Assembly (NCBI RefSeq): GCF_035497915.1
Contig: NZ_DATJCS010000014.1
Location: 1-64,000 of the forward strand
Direction: 5' to 3'
DNA length: 64,000 nt
DNA from: Serpens sp035497915
Lineage (GTDB): Bacteria > Pseudomonadota > Gammaproteobacteria > Pseudomonadales > Pseudomonadaceae
Made by a program: the position numbers and the translations under genes. Numbering within the stretch: the first letter of the stretch is position 1; the number at the start of each line of letters is the position of its first letter. The notes below the pieces were generated by a model that saw only the letters and a program-made list of their open reading frames with translations, did no database searches and was not told where the DNA came from. Positions 24,688 through 32,349 of this stretch are shown here, in pieces.

Positions 24688-24716
24688 ATATGGGGGTGCC
24701 GGGTGGAGGCTTCAAG
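24688..24716 (-). promoter_or_regulatory. sigma-32 heat-shock promoter of hslVU
   Basis: On the minus strand CTTGAA (24716-24711), a 15-base spacer and CCCCATAT (24695-24688) match the RpoH consensus CTTGAAA-N11-16-CCCCATNT almost completely. It lies about 46 bases before the hslV TTG. Confidence 0.88.
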
Positions 24717-24758
24717 CGAAGGGCGACGAACGTCGAAGGTGGGGCTGGGGCTTGATGG

Positions 24759-24821
24759 GTAGGAGCGGCTTCAGCCGCGATGCTTCTGCGAGAACAGCAT
24801 CGCGGCTGAAGCCGCTCCTAC
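24759..24821. repeat. REP pair, perfect 26-bp inverted repeat (type A)
   Basis: Arms 24759-24784 and 24796-24821 (GTAGGAGCGGCTTCAGCCGC... and its inverse) are perfectly complementary with an 11-base spacer. Same family as 27358-27431 and 49490-49552, with a single copy at 43146-43170. It separates the SPOR gene from the hslV promoter. Confidence 0.88.
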
Positions 24822-24856
24822 AAAGCCGAATACCGAACCTGTGGGGCCTGTCTGCC

Positions 24857-25531
24857 TCAGTTCAGCTTGCGCTGCTGCGGCAGCAGGTTGCTGAAACCGT
24901 TCCTGGTCAGTATCTGCTGGGCCTGGCCCATCTGTTCGCGGGTGCTGAACGGGCCGACCAGCACGCGGTGCCAGGTGCGGTCGCCGACCGTGCCGGATTC
25001 CAGGCGGGCGATCTGGCCGAGCAGGGTGACCTGCGCGCGCACGCTTTCGGCCTGGGCCTGGGTGGGGAAGGAGCCGGCCTGCAGGAAGAACTGGCTGTTG
25101 CCGGCGGGCGCGGCGCTGGCGATCACCGGCGGCGCTGGCGGCGGCACCTTGCCCTGCAGGGCCATCTCGGCGCGCCGGGTATCGATGCGCGCCGCTTCCT
25201 GCGGGCTCACCGGCTTGGGCGCCGGCCTGGCGGGTGGCGGCCTGACCGGTTCCGGCGGCACGATGACCTCCGACTCCGGCAGCAGGGTATAGAAGTCGTA
25301 CTTCGGCTTGGGCGTCGCCGGCTCGGCGGGCTTGGCCTTCGGCGCGGATTCCTTCGGCCGCTTCACCGCGTCGCCGCCCGGTTCCAGGGTGGCGAGAAAC
25401 ACCACGAAGCCGCCGATCAGCAGGCCGCACGCCAGCCAGGCCCAGGCCGGCAGCTGCTTCTTGCTGGCCGGTGCCTGCGGGCGGCTGGCGCCGCGCCTGG
25501 GGGTGGGTTTCTTGCGTGCGGCGGCAGCCAT
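24857..25531 (-). CDS. SPOR-domain inner-membrane protein (FtsN-like)
   Basis: A 224-residue protein: a basic N-terminus (KKPTPRRGAS), one membrane span at about residues 29-48, a Pro/Ala/Lys-rich periplasmic linker, and a C-terminal SPOR domain (NSQFFLQAGSFPTQAQAESVRAQ... RVLVGPFSTREQMGQA) that binds denuded septal peptidoglycan. The architecture is that of FtsN-type division proteins. It starts immediately after argS and precedes hslVU, as in other pseudomonads. Confidence 0.9.
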   Translation of the reverse strand: MAAAARKKPTPRRGASRPQAPASKKQLPAWAWLACGLLIGGFVVFLATLEPGGDAVKRPKESAPKAKPAEPATPKPKYDFYTLLPESEVIVPPEPVRPPPARPAPKPVSPQEAARIDTRRAEMALQGKVPPPAPPVIASAAPAGNSQFFLQAGSFPTQAQAESVRAQVTLLGQIARLESGTVGDRTWHRVLVGPFSTREQMGQAQQILTRNGFSNLLPQQRKLN

Positions 25532-27271
25532 TTACATGCGCTCCAGGGGTTCCAGTCCGAGCAACTCCAGGCCCTGCTTGAGGGTGCGGCCGGTCAGGGC
25601 GGCCAGGCGCAGGCGGCTTTGCTGGGTGGCTTCATCCCCGGCGGCGAGGATCGGGCAGTGCTCGTAGAAGGCGGAGAATAGCCCGGCGAGGTCGTACAGA
25701 TAGGTGCACAGCAGGTGTGGCACGCCCTTTTCGCCGACACTGTTGAGCACTTCACCAAACTGCGCCAGCTTGGCGGCCAGCGCCTGCTCCTGTTCGGCCT
25801 GGATGGCGATCTGGCCGCCGACCTGGTCGAGGCCCTTGCCCAGCTTGCGGAACACGCTGGCCACGCGGGTGTAGGCGTACAGCAGGTAGGGCGCGGTGTT
25901 GCCCTCGAAGCTCAGCATCAGCTCGAAATTGAAGCTGTAGTCGCTGGTGCGGTGCTTGGACAGGTCGGCGTACTTCACCGCGCCGATGCCCACCGCGCGG
26001 GCGATGGTGCGCAGCTCGGCTTCGTCCAGCTCGGGGTTCTTGCCTTTCACCAGGGCGTAGGCGCGCTGCTCGGCTTCGTCGAGCAGGTCGATGAGCTTCA
26101 CGGTGCCGCCGTCGCGGGTCTTGAACGGCCGGCCATCGGCGCCGTTCATGGTGCCGAAGCCCATGTGCTCCAGCTCCATGCCGGCGTGCACGAAGCCGGC
26201 GCGGCGCGCCACCTCGAAGGCCATCTGGAAGTGCAGGGCCTGACGCTGGTCGACGAAGTACAGCGCGCGGTCGGCCTTCAGCTGCTGGCTGCGGTAGCGC
26301 ATGGCGGCCAGGTCGGTGGTGGCGTACAGGTAGCCGCCGCCGGCCTTCTGCACGATCACCGGCAGCGGGTTGCCTTCGGCGTTCTTGAACTCGTCGAGGA
26401 ACACGCACTGGGCGCCCTGGTCTTCGGTGAGCAGGCCCTTGGCGCGCAGCGCGTCGATGATGCCGGGCAGCTCGGCGTTGTAGGCGCTTTCGCCCTTCAC
26501 GTCGGCCGGACTCAGGCGCACGTTGAGGCGGTCGTAGACCTTCTGGCAGTGCGACAGGGAAATCTCGTTGAAACGGGCCCACAGGCGCAGGCAGTCGGCA
26601 TCGCCGGCCTGCAGCTTGACCACCAGCTCGCGGGCGCGAGTGGCAAAGGCCTCGGATTCGTCGAAGCGCTTCTTGGCGGCGCGGTAGAACTGCTCCAGGT
26701 CGGACAGCTCGGTTTCGGCGGAGCTTGGGTTCTCTTCCAGGTAGGCCAGCAACATGCCGAACTGGGTGCCCCAGTCGCCAACGTGGTTCTGGCGGATCAC
26801 CTCGTCGCCGAGGAACTCCAGCACGCGGCCCACGGCGTCGCCGATGATGGTGGAGCGCAAGTGGCCCACGTGCATTTCCTTGGCCAGGTTCGGCGAGGAC
26901 AGGTCGACCACGACGCGCTGTTGCGCGCCGGCCTTGCGCACGCCGAGGTGCTCATCGGCCAGCGCGGCTTCCAGGCGCTGGGCCAGGGCATCGGTGTTCT
27001 GGAAGAAGTTCAGGAAGCCGGGGCCGGCAATGTCCACCTTGCTGATGGCGGCGTCGGCCGGCAGGGCGGCGATCAGCTTCTCGGCCAGGTCGCGCGGCTT
27101 CATGCCGGCGGGTTTGGCCAGCATCATGGCGATGTTGCTGGCGAAGTCGCCGTGGCTCTTGTCCTTGGTGTTCTCCACCTGGATAGCCGGGGTCAGGCCC
27201 GCGGGCAGCACGCCATCGGCAGTGAGGCGGTCAAGGGCTTGCTGGATCAGGTGGCGAATGCTGTCTTTCAT
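25532..27271 (-). CDS. argS: arginyl-tRNA synthetase
   Basis: A 579-residue class I aminoacyl-tRNA synthetase. The HIGH motif is HVGH at 134-137 (within MHVGHLRSTIIGD). The N-terminal Add1 domain binds the tRNA elbow. The C-terminal DALR anticodon domain ends in LELLGLEPLERM. Adjacent to the SPOR gene with no gap. Confidence 0.97.
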   Translation of the reverse strand: MKDSIRHLIQQALDRLTADGVLPAGLTPAIQVENTKDKSHGDFASNIAMMLAKPAGMKPRDLAEKLIAALPADAAISKVDIAGPGFLNFFQNTDALAQRLEAALADEHLGVRKAGAQQRVVVDLSSPNLAKEMHVGHLRSTIIGDAVGRVLEFLGDEVIRQNHVGDWGTQFGMLLAYLEENPSSAETELSDLEQFYRAAKKRFDESEAFATRARELVVKLQAGDADCLRLWARFNEISLSHCQKVYDRLNVRLSPADVKGESAYNAELPGIIDALRAKGLLTEDQGAQCVFLDEFKNAEGNPLPVIVQKAGGGYLYATTDLAAMRYRSQQLKADRALYFVDQRQALHFQMAFEVARRAGFVHAGMELEHMGFGTMNGADGRPFKTRDGGTVKLIDLLDEAEQRAYALVKGKNPELDEAELRTIARAVGIGAVKYADLSKHRTSDYSFNFELMLSFEGNTAPYLLYAYTRVASVFRKLGKGLDQVGGQIAIQAEQEQALAAKLAQFGEVLNSVGEKGVPHLLCTYLYDLAGLFSAFYEHCPILAAGDEATQQSRLRLAALTGRTLKQGLELLGLEPLERM

Positions 27272-27357
27272 CGGAGGACTCGGTCGGCGGGGCTGCTCGA
27301 AAACCGCGCATTATAGAAGCAGCGGCAAGGGTCAGGCCACCGGCGGCTCGCAACAGT

Positions 27358-27431
27358 CTTGTGGGAGGGGCTTCAGCCGCGACCGCCGGCAGGCAACGCC
27401 AAAGCATCGCGGCTGAAGCCCCTCCTACAAG
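27358..27431. repeat. REP pair (type A)
   Basis: Arms 27358-27382 (CTTGTGGGAGGGGCTTCAGC...) and 27407-27431 are near-perfect inverse copies around a 24-base spacer. It fills the gap between priA and argS, both read on the minus strand. Confidence 0.82.
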
Positions 27432-27465
27432 AGCTCTGTAAGCATCAGGCCGGCGAGCCGGAACG

Positions 27466-29688
27466 CTAAAACAGGTCGATCGGATCGACGTCCAGCGACC
27501 AGCGCACCGCGCGGCTGTCCGGCAGTTGCTCCAGGCGCGGCAGCCAGGCGTGCAGCAGCTTGTGCAGCGGCGCGCGGGTGTTGCCCTGCAACAGCAGCTG
27601 GGCGCGGTAACGGCCGGCGCGGCGTTCCATCGGCGCCGGCACCGGGCCGAGCAGTTCGATGCCGCCGGCGACCTGCAGTTCCTCCAGCAGCGTTTCGGCC
27701 TCCACGCAGGCCAGATCGAGGAAGCCCTCGGCCTGGCCGGGGCGGTGCGCCTCGGCGCGCAGTAGCGCCAGGTGGCTGAATGGCGGCAGGCCGGCGGCGC
27801 GGCGTTCGGCCAGCGCCTGCTCGGCGAAGGCGAAGTAGCCCTGTTCGGTGAGCTGTACCAATAAAGGATGGTCGGCCAGCTGGCTCTGGATGATCACGCG
27901 CCCCGGCTGTTCGGCCCGTCCGGCGCGACCGGCGACCTGCACGATCAGCTGGGCCATGCGTTCGGGGGCGCGGAAGTCGGCGGAGAACAGCCCGCCGTCG
28001 GCGTCGAGGATCGCCACCAGGGTGACGCGCGGGAAGTGATGCCCCTTGGCGAGCATCTGGGTACCGACCAGCAGACAGGGCTCGCCCTTGTTGATGGTGG
28101 TGAACAGCTGCTCCATGGCGCCCTTGCGGGCCGTGCTGTCGCGGTCGATGCGCAGCACCGGATAGTCGGGGAACAGGGTGTTCAGGCGCTCCTCGGCGCG
28201 TTCGGTGCCGGTGCCCAGCGGGCGCAGGTCCACATGGTTGCACTTGGGGCAGTTGTGCGGTGTGCGTTCGGCATGGCCGCAATGGTGGCAGCGCAGCTCG
28301 TGGTGGCGCTGATGCACGGTCATGCGCGCGTCGCAGCGCGGGCACTGGCTGAGCCAGCCGCAGTCCTGGCAGAACAGCGTCGGCGCAAAGCCGCGGCGGT
28401 TGAGGAACACCAGTACCTGCTGGCCCGCTTCCAGTGTCTGGCGCATGGCCTGCTGCAACGGGCCGGAAATGCCGCTGTCCAGCGGCAGGCTCTTCACGTC
28501 CAGGCGCAGGAAGCGCGGCGCCTGGGCGCCGCCGGCGCGCTGGGTCAGCTTGAGCAGCGCGTAACGGCCGGTTGCGGCATTGTGCAGGCTTTCCAGCGAT
28601 GGCGTGGCCGAGCCGAGCAGGATCGGCAGGTTCTCCTGGCGGGCGCGCATCAGGGCCAGGTCGCGGGCGTGATAGCGCAGGCCCTCCTGCTGCTTGTAGG
28701 AGGCGTCATGTTCCTCGTCGACGATGATCAGTCCCGGGTTCTTCAGCGGTGTGAACAGCGCGGAGCGGGTGCCGATGACGATCTCCGCGTCGCCGTCGCG
28801 TGCCGCCAGCCAGGCGTCGAGGCGCTCGCGGTCGTTGAGTCCGGAATGCAGCAGGGCGATGCGCGCGTTGAAACGGCGGGCAAAGCGGTCCAGGGTCTGC
28901 GGCCCCAGGTTGATTTCCGGAATCAGCACCAGCGCCTGCTTGCCGGCCTCCAGGGTCTGGCGGATCAGCTGCAGGTAGACCTCGGTCTTGCCGCTGCCGG
29001 TCACCCCGGCCAGCAGGAAGGGCCGGAAGCCGCCGAAGCTGGCGCGCACCGCTTCGGTAGCGGCGCTCTGCTCGGCGTTCAGCGGCAGCTCCGCCTGGGC
29101 CAGCCAGCCGCCGTGGTGTGGCTTGACGGTGCGCGCGCGCACGCTGACCTGCACCAGGCCCTTGGCGCGCAGCAGCTCCAGGCTGTCGCGGTTGAGCTCC
29201 AGCTTGCCGAGCAGGCTGTGCGGCACGCCCTGCGGATGCTGGGCCAGGGTGCGCAGGGCGTCGCGCTGGCGTGGCGCGCGGCTCAGGCGCGGATCGTCGA
29301 GGCTGGCGCCCGGGGCCGGAGTCCACACCTGTTCCTGGCGCACTTCTGCCGGCTCGCCCTGGCGCAGCAGCACCGGTAGCGCCCAGCTCAGGGTGTCACC
29401 CAGGCTGTGCTGGTAGTACTGCGCCGTCCACAGGCACAGCTGGAACAGCGCGGGCGGCAGCAGCGGCCGGCTGTCCAGCAACTGCAGGGCCGCCTTGAGC
29501 TTGTCTTCGGGCACTTCGCTGTGCCCGGCGGTTTCCACCAGCACGCCGACCACTTCACGGCGGCCAAAGGGAACCCGCAGACGCACGCCGGGCTGCAGCG
29601 CGGCCGCCGGTACGCCGGCCGGGGCGCGGTAGTCGAACAACCGGCGCAGCGGCGAGGGAAGGGCGAGGCGGAGAATGAGGTTGGTCAC
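27466..29688 (-). CDS. priA: primosomal protein N' (replication restart helicase)
   Basis: A 740-residue superfamily 2 helicase for restart of stalled forks. I used GTG 29688 (MTNLILRLALPSPLRRLFDY), preceded by AGGGA; the upstream in-frame extension has no RBS. Helicase motifs: GVTGSGKTEVYLQ (Walker A), VDEEHDASYKQQ (DEEH box), and QMLAKGHHFPRVTLVAILDAD. The zinc-binding insert has paired Cys motifs (FCQDCGWLSQCPRCD, then CHHCGH...CPKCN). Divergent from rpmE. Confidence 0.96.
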   Translation of the reverse strand: MTNLILRLALPSPLRRLFDYRAPAGVPAAALQPGVRLRVPFGRREVVGVLVETAGHSEVPEDKLKAALQLLDSRPLLPPALFQLCLWTAQYYQHSLGDTLSWALPVLLRQGEPAEVRQEQVWTPAPGASLDDPRLSRAPRQRDALRTLAQHPQGVPHSLLGKLELNRDSLELLRAKGLVQVSVRARTVKPHHGGWLAQAELPLNAEQSAATEAVRASFGGFRPFLLAGVTGSGKTEVYLQLIRQTLEAGKQALVLIPEINLGPQTLDRFARRFNARIALLHSGLNDRERLDAWLAARDGDAEIVIGTRSALFTPLKNPGLIIVDEEHDASYKQQEGLRYHARDLALMRARQENLPILLGSATPSLESLHNAATGRYALLKLTQRAGGAQAPRFLRLDVKSLPLDSGISGPLQQAMRQTLEAGQQVLVFLNRRGFAPTLFCQDCGWLSQCPRCDARMTVHQRHHELRCHHCGHAERTPHNCPKCNHVDLRPLGTGTERAEERLNTLFPDYPVLRIDRDSTARKGAMEQLFTTINKGEPCLLVGTQMLAKGHHFPRVTLVAILDADGGLFSADFRAPERMAQLIVQVAGRAGRAEQPGRVIIQSQLADHPLLVQLTEQGYFAFAEQALAERRAAGLPPFSHLALLRAEAHRPGQAEGFLDLACVEAETLLEELQVAGGIELLGPVPAPMERRAGRYRAQLLLQGNTRAPLHKLLHAWLPRLEQLPDSRAVRWSLDVDPIDLF

Positions 29689-29747
29689 GGTCGATCCCTG
29701 GCAGATTGCCGGCGATCTTAACAAGAGCGCGCGGGTGTCGTGCGCTC

Positions 29748-29775
29748 TTGCAACGAGGGGGCGCTCTGGTATCAT
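29748..29775 (+). promoter_or_regulatory. sigma-70 promoter of rpmE
   Basis: TTGCAA (29748-29753) and TATCAT (29770-29775) are spaced by 16 bases and lie about 70 bases before the rpmE start. A perfect hairpin AAGAGCGC/GCGCTCTT (29723-29730 and 29742-29749) overlaps the -35 box and could modulate it. Confidence 0.6.
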
Positions 29776-29845
29776 CCGCCGCCTGTTTTGCGTGCGGTAT
29801 TCGGCATAGGGCCGGATGGCGGCACGCCCACTCGAGGACGTACCC

Positions 29846-30058
29846 ATGAAAGCCGATATCCATCCGAACTACGTCGAGGTCGCCGCGACCTGCTCCTGCG
29901 GCAACGTGATCAAGACCCGCTCGACCCTGGGCAAGGATCTGAGCATCGACGTGTGCAACGAGTGCCACCCGTTCTACACCGGCAAGCAGAAGGTGCTGGA
30001 CGCTGGCGGCCGTATCGATCGCTTCAAGCAGCGCTTCGGCGTGTTCGGCGCCAAGTAA
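29846..30058 (+). CDS. rpmE: 50S ribosomal protein L31 (zinc-binding form)
   Basis: A 70-residue L31 at the inter-subunit bridge. ATCSCGN and CNECHPFYTGKQK carry the four Zn-binding Cys of the C+ form. Starts at 29846 after a GAGGACGTACCC stretch. Followed by a perfect terminator that lies inside the next gene. Confidence 0.98.
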   Translation: MKADIHPNYVEVAATCSCGNVIKTRSTLGKDLSIDVCNECHPFYTGKQKVLDAGGRIDRFKQRFGVFGAK

Positions 30059-30081
30059 GGCCCGACATTTCGGGAAGCCCC

Positions 30082-30885
30082 ATGGGTATTTCCGTGCTGC
30101 ACAAGAAGGCGCCCCGCTGGGGCGCCTTTTTTATTGCCGCGCTGTTGATGGATTCTGCCGCGGCGCTGTGTGCGCTGCCCGGCGAGGGCGAGGTGGTGCG
30201 GGTCGAGCGCGTGGTGGATGGCGACACCGTGCGTCTGGAAGGCGGGCGGCGCGTGCGGCTGATCGGCGTGAACACGCCGGAGCTGGGCGGGCAGGGGCGA
30301 CCGGGCGAGCCGTATGCGCAGGCGGCGCGGCGCTTCGTTGCCGACCGGGTGAGCGAGAACGGTGGGCGTCTGCGCCTGCTGCCCGGCGTCGAGCGTCGCG
30401 ACGCGCACGGGCGCGAGCTGGCGCACCTGTATGACCGCCACGGGCGCAATCTGGCCGCCTTGCTGCTGGACGAGGGCCTGGCGCTGCAGGTAGCGGTGGC
30501 CCCCAACCTGCGCCTGGTGGATTGCCACCACCAGGCCGAGCGCCGCGCCCAACTGGCCGGCAAGGGCGTCTGGCGAACGCCGCCGGCAATAGCCCCCGCA
30601 CAGCTGACGCATCCCGGCTTTGCTCTGGTGCGCGGCCGCGTCGCCCGGGTGGCGCGCAACCGGGGCGGTCTGTGGCTAGAACTGGACGGCGGGCTGGCGC
30701 TGCGCATCAGGCCGCAGCATCAGGCGCGCTTCGGCGCCCTGGAGCCCGAAAGCCTGACCGGCCTCACGGTGGAGGCGCGCGGCTGGGTGCTGGAACGTAC
30801 GCGCCCGGCGCCCGGACAGGCGCGCTGGCTGCTCGAGCTGGAGCATCCGGTTTCGCTGCGCCGGGACGCTGATGCGGGGATGTGA
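30082..30885 (+). CDS. secreted thermonuclease-family (SNase-like) protein
   Basis: A 267-residue protein with a predicted signal peptide at residues 1-32 (KKAPRWGAFFIAALLMDSAAALC-A). The SNase domain starts with VVRVERVVDGDTVRLEGGRRVRLIGVNTPEL, where D-G-D-T and the Arg after V-R-L match the catalytic core. A C-terminal beta domain follows. The start at 30082 places the rpmE terminator (30108-30132) within codons 9-17; if transcription starts downstream of it, the protein must begin at an internal codon such as the ATG near residue 23. Role: periplasmic or extracellular nucleic-acid cleavage. Confidence 0.8.
   Translation: MGISVLHKKAPRWGAFFIAALLMDSAAALCALPGEGEVVRVERVVDGDTVRLEGGRRVRLIGVNTPELGGQGRPGEPYAQAARRFVADRVSENGGRLRLLPGVERRDAHGRELAHLYDRHGRNLAALLLDEGLALQVAVAPNLRLVDCHHQAERRAQLAGKGVWRTPPAIAPAQLTHPGFALVRGRVARVARNRGGLWLELDGGLALRIRPQHQARFGALEPESLTGLTVEARGWVLERTRPAPGQARWLLELEHPVSLRRDADAGM
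30108..30132 (+). terminator. rpmE terminator, embedded in the nuclease gene
   Basis: GGCGCCCC (30108-30115) and GGGGCGCC (30119-30126) pair perfectly around GCT and are followed by six T. It lies 50 bases after the rpmE stop but inside the N-terminal codons of the nuclease frame. Confidence 0.92.
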
Positions 30886-30945
30886 CGCTCTGTCGCATTG
30901 CATTGCGCAAATTCGCGACCTTTTTACGCACCGTACGGCACCCGC

Positions 30946-30975
30946 TTGTGGGGGGGTATTCTTCTTTCGTATGCT
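30946..30975 (+). promoter_or_regulatory. possible sigma-70 promoter of maeB
   Basis: TTGTGG (30946-30951), an 18-base spacer and TATGCT (30970-30975), 36 bases before the start codon. Plausible but not strong. Confidence 0.4.
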
Positions 30976-31010
30976 CGCTGCCCTGCACAAAAAAAGCGGA
31001 TACCTACACC

Positions 31011-32279
31011 ATGTCTGATCTGAAAACAGCCGCTCTCGACTACCATGCCCTGCCGCGCCCCGGCAAGCTGAGCGTCGAACTGACCAAGCCCACTGCCACC
31101 GCCCGCGACCTGGCCCTGGCCTACAGCCCCGGCGTGGCCGAGCCGGTACGCGAAATCGCCCGCGATGCCGAGCTGGCCTATCGCTACACCGGCAAGGGCA
31201 ACCTGGTCGCGGTGATTTCCGACGGCACGGCGATCCTCGGCCTGGGCAATCTCGGCCCGCTGGCCTCCAAGCCGGTCATGGAAGGCAAGGGCGTGCTGTT
31301 CAAGCGCTTCGCCGGCGTCGACGTGTTCGACATCGAGGTGGACGCGGAAAGCCCGCAGGCCTTCATCGACACCGTCAAGCGCATCTCCATCACCTTCGGC
31401 GGCATCAACCTCGAAGACATCAAGGCACCCGAGTGCTTCGAGATCGAGCGCACGCTGATCGAGCAGTGCGACATCCCGGTATTCCACGATGACCAGCACG
31501 GCACCGCCATCGTCACCGCGGCCGGCATGCTCAACGCGCTGGAAATCGCCGGCAAGAAGATGGAAGAAGCGAAGATCGTCTGCCTGGGTGCCGGCGCCGC
31601 CGCCACCTCGTGCATGAAGCTGCTGATCAGCATGGGTGCCAAGGTCGAGAACATCTTCATGATCGACCGCAAGGGCGTGATCCACGCCGGCCGCGACGAC
31701 CTGAACCAGTACAAGGCGATGTTCGCCCACGAGACCGACAAGCGCACCCTGGACGACGCGCTGGAAGGCGCCGACGTGTTCGTCGGCCTGTCCGGCCCGG
31801 ATCTGCTGAGCGCCGAAGGCCTCAAGCGCATGGCGGCCAACCCGATCGTGTTCGCCTGCTCCAACCCGGATCCGGAAATCAAGCCGGAGCTGGCCCATGC
31901 CACCCGCAACGACGTGATCATGGCCACCGGCCGTTCGGACTACCCGAACCAGGTCAACAACGTGCTGGGCTTCCCCTTCATCTTCCGTGGCGCCCTGGAC
32001 GTGCGTGCCAAGCGCATCAACGAGGAAATGAAGATCGCCGCCGCCCTGGCCCTGCGTGACCTGGCCAAGCTGCCGGTGCCCAAGGAAGTCTGCGACGCCT
32101 ACGGCCTGTGCGGTCTGGAGTTCGGTCGCGAGTACATCATTCCGAAGCCGATGGATCCGCGCCTGATCACCCTGGTGTCCGACGCGGTGGCCAAGGCCGC
32201 CATCGAGAGCGGTGTGGCCACGCTGCCCTACCCGAAGAACTACCCGCTCAAGTCGGTGGACGACGTGTTCAACGTCTGA
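31011..32279 (+). CDS. maeB: malic enzyme (short form, no PTA domain)
   Basis: A 422-residue oxidative decarboxylase, malate to pyruvate with NAD(P)H. Motifs: AYSPGVAEPVREIA, FDIEVDAESPQAFIDT with metal Asp/Glu, DDQHGTAIV, and the dinucleotide loop VCLGAGAAATSC. It lacks the C-terminal phosphotransacetylase-like domain of the long E. coli MaeB. The coenzyme cannot be fixed from sequence alone; NADP is likely. Followed by a strong terminator. Confidence 0.94.
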   Translation: MSDLKTAALDYHALPRPGKLSVELTKPTATARDLALAYSPGVAEPVREIARDAELAYRYTGKGNLVAVISDGTAILGLGNLGPLASKPVMEGKGVLFKRFAGVDVFDIEVDAESPQAFIDTVKRISITFGGINLEDIKAPECFEIERTLIEQCDIPVFHDDQHGTAIVTAAGMLNALEIAGKKMEEAKIVCLGAGAAATSCMKLLISMGAKVENIFMIDRKGVIHAGRDDLNQYKAMFAHETDKRTLDDALEGADVFVGLSGPDLLSAEGLKRMAANPIVFACSNPDPEIKPELAHATRNDVIMATGRSDYPNQVNNVLGFPFIFRGALDVRAKRINEEMKIAAALALRDLAKLPVPKEVCDAYGLCGLEFGREYIIPKPMDPRLITLVSDAVAKAAIESGVATLPYPKNYPLKSVDDVFNV

Positions 32280-32298
32280 TGCGCTGAGCAGAAACAGA

Positions 32299-32323
32299 AA
32301 ACCCGCCGAGAGGCGGGTTTTTT
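32299..32323 (+). terminator. terminator of maeB
   Basis: AAACCCGCC / GGCGGGTTT form a 9-bp stem around GAGA with a run of T. The A-rich left flank lets it work for the convergent ponA as well. Confidence 0.9.
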
Positions 32324-32349
32324 GTGGGCGGGATCTGCGGTCTCGCAGA

